Source of the DNA: a virus
Virus record (IMG/VR): IMGVR_UViG_3300013131_000227
Coordinates: 1 to 25,445 of that record
Reading direction: 5' to 3' (one strand)
DNA length: 25,445 bases
Shown here: positions 6,806 through 14,979 of the stretch, in pieces
How the letters are laid out: each line of letters starts with the position of its first letter
Position numbering within the stretch: the stretch's first letter is position 1
Translations under genes and position numbers: made by a program
The notes under the pieces: generated by a model
What the model was told of the DNA's origin: nothing
What the model saw: the letters and a program-made list of their open reading frames with translations, nothing else
The model's database searches: none

Positions 6806-8218
6806 TTACATTGTTTTCAATTTTTGTTTAACAGCATCTGCTAACATTTTATAATTAAAACTTTCCTTTTTATACTTTCTTCGTTCAGAGTATAAATCAG
6901 TTAATACTTTCTTAAGTATAGAAGGTTCATTTTCATACATTCCACCGTAAGATGTAACAATTTTGCTTCCTTTAAATTGTTCACGTTTTTCGTCTTTTAC
7001 ATTATCTGGTAGTTTTTCTATATATGAATCTGGACTAATATTGAATTGTCTCATAATAGAAGGATATAGTGAAGCATAGTCAAAACATGCTACACCTCTA
7101 TGCATTCCTATAACAGGGTCTTTTACAAATGCACCTGTATATTGACCTGTCTTTTTGTTTTCGTCACTTTCATTAAAGTTTCTTGCCATTACCTTATTCT
7201 CCTTTAAAAGGTTTCTACATATAATAGATTCTGTAATAGCAACAGGTGAGCCAGCTTTATAAATACTCATCTTACATATATTAGAAAGTGTAAGAACTAC
7301 CTGCATTGTTTTTAATTTCTGGTCAATGTAATAAACAAGAGCTGAATCGACTGCGTTATAGTAAACGTATGTTTCAAAATCCTTTTCATATAAATCTTGT
7401 AAACCACCGTCGTATTGAATTTTACCCATACCGAGTACTTGCTTTGCAGCAGTTTCTAATTTACCATTTTCTTTTGGAGAAATAGACCTATCCCAGTTAA
7501 CATATAACTCTTTATAGTCAATTAAACCTACATGATATGGGAGTTTAGTCTTATCAGTAAGAGACCTTGTAGGTGAAGAGATAGAAGGGTCGATTTGGAG
7601 ACGTCTACATCTGTTAATTAAGTATTGCCAGTCAAACCCAATACAGTGCCAACCTGACAGCATAGGAAGCTTAGAAACAGTCTGCATGAAAGTATAAACC
7701 ATATCATATTCGCTGTTGAATTTCTTATAGATAAATTCCCAGTTAGAATTAAATGCTTTAAAATGGTCGTTTGTTCTTTTTGCAATAGAAGCTTGTTCAT
7801 TAGGAGTCAAATCCTTTAAACCCATTACAATGATTTTTTGTTCAGGTGTTACAAGTGAAATTGTAAGAACTTGATTTTCAGCTTTACTAGGTTCAGGAAA
7901 ACCTTCAGTAACCTCAGTTTCAATATCGAAGAAATATATCTTAGGAAAATTATAGCCAAATATCTTATTTGAATCTTCTTCAGGTAAGGACTCTAAAAAA
8001 GAGGTTAAAGTATGTTTACCTAAACTTTTACCTTTATATTTTTTAACAGGCTTACCATCCCAGTTTATAAATTCTTTGCTTTTATATTTATCATTTTGTT
8101 CACATACTTGCCAATTATATACATTAGAGACATCATATGTTTTAAAATCGACTTTACCTTCTTCATTAAAGAAGCTTATAATAAGAGATTGTTCTTCTTG
8201 CTGTAAATCTAATAACAT
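6806..8218 (-). CDS. 43: family B DNA polymerase gp43, N-terminal half (exonuclease domain and motif A)
   Basis: This is the first half of the replicative polymerase. Residues 1-90 match the gp43 N-terminal domain. Exonuclease motifs follow: Exo I FFDIETE (Asp98, Glu100), Exo II GFDWQYL (Asp196) and Exo III YYNAVD (Asp291), so proofreading looks intact. Polymerase motif A is FDYASLYPSIMRQ (Asp380, SLYPS 383-387), followed by NISPDSY as in T4. The product ends after the first fingers helix (residue 470). Motifs B and C are encoded separately at 1117-2268, with five genes between, so an active polymerase needs assembly of two polypeptides. Exonuclease and motif A on one chain and motifs B and C on the other also means both chains contribute to the catalytic centre. 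Confidence 0.92.
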   Translation of the reverse strand: MLLDLQQEEQSLIISFFNEEGKVDFKTYDVSNVYNWQVCEQNDKYKSKEFINWDGKPVKKYKGKSLGKHTLTSFLESLPEEDSNKIFGYNFPKIYFFDIETEVTEGFPEPSKAENQVLTISLVTPEQKIIVMGLKDLTPNEQASIAKRTNDHFKAFNSNWEFIYKKFNSEYDMVYTFMQTVSKLPMLSGWHCIGFDWQYLINRCRRLQIDPSISSPTRSLTDKTKLPYHVGLIDYKELYVNWDRSISPKENGKLETAAKQVLGMGKIQYDGGLQDLYEKDFETYVYYNAVDSALVYYIDQKLKTMQVVLTLSNICKMSIYKAGSPVAITESIICRNLLKENKVMARNFNESDENKKTGQYTGAFVKDPVIGMHRGVACFDYASLYPSIMRQFNISPDSYIEKLPDNVKDEKREQFKGSKIVTSYGGMYENEPSILKKVLTDLYSERRKYKKESFNYKMLADAVKQKLKTM

Positions 8219-8236
8219 ATTTTTTATGAATTATAC

Positions 8237-8258
8237 GAAACTAAATGATATTAGTTTC
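8237..8258 (-). promoter_or_regulatory. perfect inverted repeat in the polymerase leader, possible translational operator
   Basis: GAAACTAA and TTAGTTTC form a perfect 8-bp stem around a 6-base loop. It ends 18 bases before the ATG of the polymerase N-half and begins 7 bases after the preceding stop codon. T4 and RB69 gp43 repress their own translation by binding an RNA hairpin just before gene 43, so an equivalent role is possible. The sequence after the stem on the minus strand is GTATAATTC, not T-rich, so it is a poor terminator. Confidence 0.5.
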
Positions 8259-8265
8259 AGATAAA

Positions 8266-9129
8266 TTATTCGTTATCAGAGGAAAGAAGTTTTTTTATCT
8301 TTTCAGACTCTTCTTCTTCGTCATCATCATCCTTTCTTTTAGTAAAAGATACACCATCTCCACTTCCAGCTGTTTGATTATGGAAATCTGAATTGCCGCC
8401 AGGGTTACCAGGTAAAGCAACAGGTCCCATACCGGTAAGATTCATACCAGGATTTAATTGTACGTTTTCTTTCATTTCCATAAATTCTTCAAAAGTAGGA
8501 TAGAAAACACCATTATTAAATAAGATTCTACTTTTCATAACCTGTTGATTTGTAAGAGCTTCTTCGTCTTCAATTTTAGTTTCAACGTCAGGATTGATAG
8601 TCTCAGGTTGTGTAACATTCTTATAATTTTTAACTGCTTTTACACCAGAATAATTTTGACCCATAGGTTTTCCAAACGGAAGCATGTTCGCTAAAATCAT
8701 TTCTGACAATTCTTCTATAGTAGGTAAATCATTTTCACCCATTATTGAAAAAGCTTCACATACACCTTCATAAAATAATTCATAATCTTTTTCGAGATTA
8801 TTATATTTTTCATTTAAAAATTCAGATAATGATAATACAGTATGTTCATTTGCCTTCTTTTTATATGGCCTTCTTTTCTTTTCAGGGTCTTCAGGTGTAC
8901 CTTTACCTATTAAATATGGTCTAAGCTTACCCGTTTTTTCATCTCTATATTTAGTAGAAGCCATTTTATGTAAAGTCTCGTCAGAAAAATTTTTAGATTT
9001 TGCAATCTTTTCTACTTTTTTTCTCCACTCTTCATCTTTTATCTTAGAAGTATCTAGCCTATTTGTTCTTGCGGCCCAAGCCATTCCTAATAAACGTTGT
9101 TGTGCGATTGATGCTGATTTTTCTGGCAT
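8266..9129 (-). CDS. hypothetical protein with AQQR-LGMA N-terminal motif and acidic C-terminus
   Basis: The ATG at 9129 (10 bases after the previous stop) gives a 287-residue protein starting MPEKSASIAQQRLLGMAWAA. This recalls the SKAQQRLMGMAY start of a small phage/bacterial family of unknown function (DUF3008-like), including the later KMASTKY element that family has near its end. The middle is charged and predicted helical, with SLSEFLNE, which resembles the capsid-targeting/protease-site motif of neighbouring proteins but is internal. The C-terminal part is Gly/Asn/Pro-rich and ends in a strongly acidic stretch (DDDDEEEESE). A longer ORF start at 9207 overlaps the upstream gene and adds an unrelated hydrophobic extension, so I reject it. 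Function unknown. Confidence 0.7.
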   Translation of the reverse strand: MPEKSASIAQQRLLGMAWAARTNRLDTSKIKDEEWRKKVEKIAKSKNFSDETLHKMASTKYRDEKTGKLRPYLIGKGTPEDPEKKRRPYKKKANEHTVLSLSEFLNEKYNNLEKDYELFYEGVCEAFSIMGENDLPTIEELSEMILANMLPFGKPMGQNYSGVKAVKNYKNVTQPETINPDVETKIEDEEALTNQQVMKSRILFNNGVFYPTFEEFMEMKENVQLNPGMNLTGMGPVALPGNPGGNSDFHNQTAGSGDGVSFTKRKDDDDEEEESEKIKKLLSSDNE

Positions 9130-9139
9130 AATAATATTA

Positions 9140-9847
9140 TTATTTAACGTATGATAAGAATTTCTTATGATACTTTTTAGGTATATGGTCTGAAAGTAAA
9201 TAATCAATTAAATCATCTTTATCTTGCCACACCTGGTCTGCTGCTTCATGTGCAGTACTAGTAAACATTGCAGCTGCATCTAATATTTTAAAAACTTCAG
9301 AATAATCTAGAGACTCATTTACTGTTTTTGCTACAGTAATATATCTAGACATTCTTTTACCTTCTTTACTAAGAGTATATCCGTTCTCAGTAATTTTTAA
9401 AAGATGTGAATTTCTTCTTACCCATCTAGGATGAGCATTGAGTTCTTTTAAAATATTATTTAATTCATCTTCAGTAATTACACCGTCACCGATTGCAGAT
9501 AAAATTTTACCTCTAACCTTTGTATTAGAGTTCATAGTCCTAGCAGGATGGTTTTCTGTATATTGTCTTTTATACTGAATTCTACCTTCATTTAACTCAG
9601 ACTCCGTTAAAATTTCTTTAACCTTATTTACTATTTCTTGTTTGTCTGACTTATTTGTAATATATTTACTGTCAGGCACATATTTAATAGCTTTAAGTAT
9701 TTGTTCGTCAGTATATTTACCTTTATCATCTGGAATTGTATGATTAGCCATTGAATGTGCTAACCAATTTGAAACAGATTCAATTTGGTCTGGTCGAAGC
9801 CTTGCTTCATTAATAAAGTCATCAAATGATTCAAATAGATATTTCAC
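9140..9847 (-). CDS. hypothetical protein with capsid-targeting-like N-terminus (GTG start)
   Basis: The 235-residue product begins at a GTG (9847-9845); there is no in-frame ATG nearby. Its N-terminus, MKYLFESFDDFINEARLR, closely follows the pattern of the T4 internal-protein capsid-targeting peptide (MKTYQEFIAEA), including an acidic residue before F-I and a Glu-Ala junction where a gp21-type protease would cut after FINE. Further hydrophobic-x-E sites (ELNE, TVNE) lie inside. The rest is mixed helical with no recognised catalytic motif; the C-terminal 60 residues (from SLDYSEVFKILDAAAMF) look like a separate small helical domain. I infer a virion-internal protein. The leader contains the 17-mer shared with 109-125. 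Confidence 0.75.
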   Translation of the reverse strand: MKYLFESFDDFINEARLRPDQIESVSNWLAHSMANHTIPDDKGKYTDEQILKAIKYVPDSKYITNKSDKQEIVNKVKEILTESELNEGRIQYKRQYTENHPARTMNSNTKVRGKILSAIGDGVITEDELNNILKELNAHPRWVRRNSHLLKITENGYTLSKEGKRMSRYITVAKTVNESLDYSEVFKILDAAAMFTSTAHEAADQVWQDKDDLIDYLLSDHIPKKYHKKFLSYVK

Positions 9848-9854
9848 GCTATAT

Positions 9855-9871
9855 GATTTTTTTATATACTA
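9855..9871 (-). promoter_or_regulatory. promoter-like motif, exact repeat of 109-125
   Basis: The minus-strand sequence TAGTATATAAAAAAATC lies 7 bases before the GTG start at 9847, in the short gap after the nuclease-like gene. TATATAA also occurs before the genes at 15458, 21788 and 6637. It could be the -10 region of a phage promoter or a leader element; the short distance to the GTG fits better if transcription starts very close to the codon, or if it is not a promoter for this gene. Confidence 0.35.
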
Positions 9872-9880
9872 TATATTGTC

Positions 9881-10969
9881 TTATAAGTTTCTTTCTAGAA
9901 ATTTAAGACTTGATATACTAACCGCATCTGGCACAAAATCCTTTGTTATATTAATTCTATTATTTCTAAATACTATATAAGTAATACCATTAACTATTTC
10001 GTTTACAGCTACTTGCATATCATTTTGAAAATCATCTGGGTTTCTAACATATTTTATTCTTCTGAGTTCAGTTAACATATACAAATGGTCTTTGTCATAT
10101 GCTTTTTCAATATGTATAGTATTTCCAGAAATATCGAGTATTGGTTTAATACTTAGTTCTATAGGCTCCATATTCGGACCTCTTAGAATTATATTTGTAT
10201 AACCTTCGATGTCAATATTTTGTTCACACATTTCTCTGTAAAAACTATCAAATAATATTAAATCAGATTTACACATTTCACCTGACATTATTTTAGGCCT
10301 AAGCGTTAATATCTCATCTACTTTATCTGCAACGCTTTGATTAAATTCTGAGTGAAAATCAAATTTGTTTTTTCTTCTGCGTCCTGTAAGTTTATATAGA
10401 ACATTCATAGTATCTGATACTATTTCCCAGAATTCGAAGTTTGATACCTTTGATTTTACACCTGTTAATATACTTGCGTTACCTTGTCTACTCCAGTCTT
10501 TTACTTCATAAAAAGTGCCATTAATATTAACGTCATAACTATCTTTTCCGCCTTGTATATTTGCATTCTCAATTAACCATGCAATAAATATTTCAGCTTT
10601 ACCTGTACCTCTTGATTGAATATCATACATTTTACCAATAGCTGTCGACCTGTCATGATACAGTTCAGGTATTAAATCATAAGGTGTTTTATAAGTATAC
10701 AGATAACTAACAATGTCTCTACATTCTTCTTTTGTTAGTTTTGAAAAGTAAAGTATTACTTCATCTGCTAATAAACCATTAGGTATGTTTTTAGCAAAAG
10801 ACTTATATTTTTCTAATTTGTTCTGAATTTCAAGTTCATCGATTAAATTTGAATTACCATGTAATATACCAGGGCATTCAGATTCTATTGAAAAGTTTGT
10901 AATTTTCTTTTTTATTGGCCCCTTCTTTTTAATAGGGGTTATGACCCTACTCTTTTCTTTTGTTAGCAT
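9881..10969 (-). CDS. putative PD-(D/E)XK-fold nuclease-like protein
   Basis: The 362-residue protein has a lysine-rich N-terminus (residues 3-22) and, in the first half, the arrangement of a PD-(D/E)XK nuclease core: Glu126 in a helix (GKAEIFIAWL), Asp146 on a strand (SYDVNI), and Glu155-Val-Lys157 on the next strand (GTFYEVKDW). The last two form a plausible D...ExK metal site. The second half has no motif I recognise. It lies between the nucleotidyltransferase fusion and a capsid-targeting-like protein, so a role in DNA processing or packaging-associated nucleic-acid repair is possible. The call rests on motif spacing alone; it could be a non-enzymatic protein with a similar strand pattern. 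Confidence 0.45.
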   Translation of the reverse strand: MLTKEKSRVITPIKKKGPIKKKITNFSIESECPGILHGNSNLIDELEIQNKLEKYKSFAKNIPNGLLADEVILYFSKLTKEECRDIVSYLYTYKTPYDLIPELYHDRSTAIGKMYDIQSRGTGKAEIFIAWLIENANIQGGKDSYDVNINGTFYEVKDWSRQGNASILTGVKSKVSNFEFWEIVSDTMNVLYKLTGRRRKNKFDFHSEFNQSVADKVDEILTLRPKIMSGEMCKSDLILFDSFYREMCEQNIDIEGYTNIILRGPNMEPIELSIKPILDISGNTIHIEKAYDKDHLYMLTELRRIKYVRNPDDFQNDMQVAVNEIVNGITYIVFRNNRINITKDFVPDAVSISSLKFLERNL

Positions 10970-10985
10970 TTAATTTAATTTAAAA

Positions 10986-12926
10986 TTATTGATTATTCTC
11001 TTGGTTTTCTGGATTCTCAATTTCCTCAGATTGGATGTCTTCTTGTGTACTATCAGATTCTGATATTAAAATTGTTTTAGGTTCAACATTTCTTTCAGTA
11101 ACTTTTAAGTCTACTGTCTCAGAAATAGGATTAATTAAAACTTTTAATTCATCAAAAAATGAATGTATTGAATTAGGAGTCATTGATTTATACGTGTCAT
11201 AGTCTTCAATTGCTAAAGCATTTCTAACTTTAGTTGCACTAATATCTTCGTCATCTCTTTCTATTTCATACATACCGAAGTCTTCTAAGCAATTTAACTC
11301 TTCGGAATATTTGTCAACTTGATATTGATAACTTTTTAATCTGTCAGTACCTGAGCCCCATAAAACAGGTTCATATGCAGGTCTAAGAGAATTAAATATT
11401 GTATCAATTGCAGCAGTCGGTATAATTCTCATTGCTTCTAAGAACTGGAATTCTTTTTTAAGTTCACCAAACATTCTTATCTGCGTATCTGCATCTATCG
11501 GATTTTTTGTAAGATTAGTCTTTTTACCTCTAACTACAAACAATACTATAGGATGCCCATTTTTCTCATGTATTTGTTGTAAAACTTTAATATGACCTAA
11601 AGTGAAAGGCTGGAACCTTCCTACTATAATATTTACCTTTTTTAAACCTTGTTCACGAGTTTCTAAATTTAAACCACTAAAAATTTCTTGTTCAAACATT
11701 GATTTTTCACCTTTATAAACATTAGACTTAAGGAAAGTTTCGAAATCTAGCGCCATATCATTCTTAACTTCCTCTCTTATTGTTTTCTCTATTCTATCAA
11801 CGATATCATTAATTGAATTAATAATAACGTCTGTTAATATATCAGTTGACGCTTTTCTGTATTTTCTAAAAGAACTTAGCATTATTTTAAATAAATTTGA
11901 CATATATTCATTTTTTATAATGTCTTTCGTTCTTGCATTTCTGATAAATTTAGTATTTACTTCGAATTCTGGTTTTTTAGCAAAATCAGGAGTATCAAAG
12001 TTGATTCCTATATATTTATGACCATTTCTTTCTACATAATCGTTAAATATTATTGATATTAACTCAACGTATCTTGCTTCTTGGTCATCTTCACTCAAAT
12101 ATACTTTACTTAAATTATATTCTTCCATGAATTCTACAATGTCTAGCATTGCAATTTGATACATGTCATTAGACTTTCTTTCAGGTTTGCTCTTAAGTTC
12201 TCTTCTTGTGTATTGGAATACTGGGTCGACAACTTTAGCAGAGAATGTTTCTGATTCACCGTCTTTTATAAATTTAAAGATAATTCCTTCTATGTCTTTA
12301 TCTAAACTATTAGATAAGGCTGTTTTAGTAAGTGATGGATTCAAAATTGATATAATATATCTTGTAAATGAGTTAGACTTAAATAGAGATACTAAATCCG
12401 TCTCATTTGTTTCTAAAAAATCTTTAATTTTACCCTTTTGTTCAGATGTAAGATAACCTGAAAAAATTATAGGTGGATTTTCTACGCTTAATATTTCAGC
12501 CCATTTTTTAAGTATTTTAGGGTCATTAATAACTTTAATGACTCTTCCTGACTCATTTCTAATTGAAATATCAGTAAGAATTAAATGATTCTTAGGAAGT
12601 CTATCATATACTATTTTAATAGGAGAAAGCGAAGGAAAATATTGGAAACCAAATGTCCAATTATCTGGTATCATATCAATTACCTCGGGATGTAAATTTT
12701 CAATATGGTCAATTGCTTTCTCATAAAATTTCATCAGAGCTCTATCGATAAAACTAATAGGATTTCCGACACCTTTATAATAAACGATATCGTCACTGAA
12801 CTGCTTTTGAAAAAGAAATCTAGAACCGTCTATCTGTTCAGCTACTATCACATAATCATTAAAAAGGCCATCTATGAATTCTCTTCCTTTTTCTTTATAA
12901 ATACTATTTAATGTAAGTAATCCCAT
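10986..12926 (-). CDS. degenerate ligase-type nucleotidyltransferase fused to NMN adenylyltransferase-like domain
   Basis: Residues 1-240 resemble a ligase-superfamily nucleotidyltransferase: motif I position VAEQIDGSR (29-36), motif III position TFGFQYF (91-97), motif IV IEGIIFKF (212-219) and motif V FSAKVVDP (228-235). The motif I lysine that would carry AMP is Gln31, and the motif III acidic residue is Gln95, so covalent adenylylation is unlikely. A helical linker leads to residues 430-600, a nucleotidylyltransferase fold of the NadM/NMNAT kind with VGRFQPFTLGH (435-445) and C-terminal ISATKVR (562-568), both intact. That half would transfer AMP or CMP, for example in NAD synthesis. The last 45 residues are acidic and probably disordered. 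It starts 9 bases after the next nucleotidyltransferase gene. RNA repair or NAD salvage are the likely contexts. Confidence 0.75.
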   Translation of the reverse strand: MGLLTLNSIYKEKGREFIDGLFNDYVIVAEQIDGSRFLFQKQFSDDIVYYKGVGNPISFIDRALMKFYEKAIDHIENLHPEVIDMIPDNWTFGFQYFPSLSPIKIVYDRLPKNHLILTDISIRNESGRVIKVINDPKILKKWAEILSVENPPIIFSGYLTSEQKGKIKDFLETNETDLVSLFKSNSFTRYIISILNPSLTKTALSNSLDKDIEGIIFKFIKDGESETFSAKVVDPVFQYTRRELKSKPERKSNDMYQIAMLDIVEFMEEYNLSKVYLSEDDQEARYVELISIIFNDYVERNGHKYIGINFDTPDFAKKPEFEVNTKFIRNARTKDIIKNEYMSNLFKIMLSSFRKYRKASTDILTDVIINSINDIVDRIEKTIREEVKNDMALDFETFLKSNVYKGEKSMFEQEIFSGLNLETREQGLKKVNIIVGRFQPFTLGHIKVLQQIHEKNGHPIVLFVVRGKKTNLTKNPIDADTQIRMFGELKKEFQFLEAMRIIPTAAIDTIFNSLRPAYEPVLWGSGTDRLKSYQYQVDKYSEELNCLEDFGMYEIERDDEDISATKVRNALAIEDYDTYKSMTPNSIHSFFDELKVLINPISETVDLKVTERNVEPKTILISESDSTQEDIQSEEIENPENQENNQ

Positions 12927-12935
12927 TTTATATTA

Positions 12936-14210
12936 TTATCTACCGTATTTTATTATTCCCATTAATTGATTAATTGCAGCAAAGGTTCCTGTTAATTTAT
13001 AAGTCTTTCCTTTATACTTGAATACTAAACCCTCTGTTGGTATAATAGATTCTATTCCACCTATACCTTGAAGTCTATTTAATTCTTTTTCTACTTTCGA
13101 AATTTGAGTAAGGTCACCGTTTTGCTTTATCTTTTCAGCTTCCGTCCTGATTTGTGAATGTAATCTCTGTTTCTCTTTTTCAGGATTAGCTGCTATAAAA
13201 TTGGAAACGTTTTTTAAAACATCTGCACCTAGTTGTAAAAATAAATTTTCAAATGGTAATATATTCTCTTTCCATTTTTTAGTAGAATTTTTGTCAAATT
13301 CTTTTATTTTTACTTCTTGTTCTTTACTTACAGAAGATGATAATGCTCTCATATTAAGAGTCTTTTTATCATTATATGCCCATCTTAAAAGTAAACCGTT
13401 TTTTAAAGTATCATTAAGTTCAGAAAAATTAGATTCAATTTGTTCTTTCCACCATGCTTCATGATACATTATAACCTCATCTGAATCTCTTAAATTAAAC
13501 CTATCTCTAAGAGAATTAATTTTATCGTAATAGTATTTTACTCTTTCGTTAAAGTTAATGTCTTTTGCAATTTTTAAGACTTGCGGAGGTATAATTGAAA
13601 ATGTTTTCTGAACGTCTGCTTCTACCTTCTTAAGGGCATACGCTAATTCCTTTGCTAATCTATTGTCAGTTGAGATTACATTGCCTTTGCCGTCCGTATG
13701 TATCATCCCATGGAATTGAATGACATCTCTGTCATAATTTATAACATTTGCATTAGATGAATATATTAATTCCATGTTCATAAACGATTTTCCATTGTTA
13801 AACACAGACTTGTCGGAAAGTTTCTTAAAAGCTTCATCTAAATCTGCTGCCGCGAATGAAAATGTATCTCTAACAGATGTTGAAACATGGTCTCTGAACA
13901 TATCAATGATACCATTTAAATCTATAGGTTCAGCCATTTGACCTTTATTTCTTGCAAATACTGTATTACCGTCTTTAAAAGAAACGAAAAGATTCTGACC
14001 ATCTGTTTTTTCAGTAGGCTGTTCTTCAAAATCTAAACCGCCTTGTAGAGCACTGTCTACAAGTATTTTAAAATCTTGGAATGTGAGTGAATGGTCATCA
14101 AATGGATGCATCATATGTCCCGCTGCACCGCCTTCTACAATTAAATCATAGAAGGACAGCGGCGAATATTGTTCACTTATAAAATCCTTTAAGCCTAAAA
14201 GCTTTTTCAT
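12936..14210 (-). CDS. ligase-superfamily nucleotidyltransferase with capsid-targeting-like N-terminus
   Basis: The 424-residue protein has an intact covalent nucleotidyltransferase signature: motif I EKTDGQN (Lys68, Asp70, Gly71), motif Ia-like ARNKGQ (86-91), motif III FMNMELIY (Glu147), motif IV EGLVFKY (393-399) and motif V YKLTG (404-408). A long helical insert of about 200 residues separates motifs III and IV, unlike standard RNA or DNA ligases. The N-terminus MKKLLGLKDFISEQ resembles the T4 capsid-targeting peptide, with a potential protease cut after FISE; a second possible site, LIVE, precedes the conserved-looking GGAAGHMMHPFDD. Inference: an RNA/DNA ligase-like enzyme carried in the virion and injected with the DNA. 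Substrate unknown. The neighbouring fusion gene carries a degenerate copy of the same fold. Confidence 0.78.
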   Translation of the reverse strand: MKKLLGLKDFISEQYSPLSFYDLIVEGGAAGHMMHPFDDHSLTFQDFKILVDSALQGGLDFEEQPTEKTDGQNLFVSFKDGNTVFARNKGQMAEPIDLNGIIDMFRDHVSTSVRDTFSFAAADLDEAFKKLSDKSVFNNGKSFMNMELIYSSNANVINYDRDVIQFHGMIHTDGKGNVISTDNRLAKELAYALKKVEADVQKTFSIIPPQVLKIAKDINFNERVKYYYDKINSLRDRFNLRDSDEVIMYHEAWWKEQIESNFSELNDTLKNGLLLRWAYNDKKTLNMRALSSSVSKEQEVKIKEFDKNSTKKWKENILPFENLFLQLGADVLKNVSNFIAANPEKEKQRLHSQIRTEAEKIKQNGDLTQISKVEKELNRLQGIGGIESIIPTEGLVFKYKGKTYKLTGTFAAINQLMGIIKYGR

Positions 14211-14211
14211 A

Positions 14212-14979
14212 TTAACCTTTGTTTAACATACCGATTAAAGCACCGTAATCATTACCATTCTTTTTAGAAAGTAAACCATCAATTACCTCTTTTGCTTTAA
14301 CAGGGTCATAGTCTGAACCATGTTTCTTCTTTAAGATTGTCTCTGCATATGATTTGAATTCTTCATCATTATTGATGACCTCTTCTGTTATAGCTGATTC
14401 GAATACCTCTGTCTTAAAGTTTGTATCAATATAATTTTCAACTTCTCCTAGTGTTTTAATTTCACCAGAATCGATTAATGATTCTACCTTTTTCTGCCAA
14501 GCATTTACTGCTGCAGCATCTTTAGAATTTAAACCATTTGAAAGTGCTTCTGCAGCCATTTCTTTTACAAGCTCTTTTAATCTAGCAGGCTCTATTTCAG
14601 AATTTTTACCAATTCCTACAAGAATTCTTTTTACTATAGAACGAAGTGCATTTAAACCGATTACAGCTAATATAATACCTCCTGCAATTGCTAAAGCGCT
14701 TTCATTTAATTCACCTGTACTTTCATTCATTACAGTTTGACCTTTAGGTGTAGGTTTACTTTTTTCTTCGTCCCAACCTGCAGATACTTCATTAAAGAAT
14801 TTTTTCTTTTCTTCTTCATCTTTAAGATCAGCAGGACTAGAAATATCATATTTCTGCAACATCTTTTTAAAGAACTGTGTATATTGTTCTTGTGTTGAAG
14901 ATTTTTTTTCTTGTTCTTGTATAGCTTTAGATGCCTTTATTCTTTCAGTAAAGCTAGCGAAGTTTTGAATCTTTCCCAT
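14212..14979 (-). CDS. putative virion-internal protein with one membrane segment
   Basis: The start at 14979 overlaps the previous stop as TAATG; an upstream in-frame ATG at 15012 would extend into that gene and is rejected. The 255-residue product begins MGKIQNFASFTERIKAS, a looser version of the capsid-targeting-like N-terminus seen in neighbours. Residues 20-80 are highly charged. ELNE (90-93), a hydrophobic-x-E site of the type cut by T4 gp21, sits immediately before a strongly hydrophobic segment (SALAIAGGIILAVIGLNAL, about 94-112), which is followed by basic residues. The C-terminal half is acidic and helical. Processing at ELNE would release a membrane-active C-terminal part. Function unknown; head-internal or ejection-related is inference. 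Confidence 0.7.
   Translation of the reverse strand: MGKIQNFASFTERIKASKAIQEQEKKSSTQEQYTQFFKKMLQKYDISSPADLKDEEEKKKFFNEVSAGWDEEKSKPTPKGQTVMNESTGELNESALAIAGGIILAVIGLNALRSIVKRILVGIGKNSEIEPARLKELVKEMAAEALSNGLNSKDAAAVNAWQKKVESLIDSGEIKTLGEVENYIDTNFKTEVFESAITEEVINNDEEFKSYAETILKKKHGSDYDPVKAKEVIDGLLSKKNGNDYGALIGMLNKG

Noticed and set aside
8266-9207. Longer start for the acidic-tailed protein at 9207
   Set aside because: The added 26 residues overlap the upstream gene and are unlike the MPEKSASIAQQR start, which matches a known N-terminal pattern.
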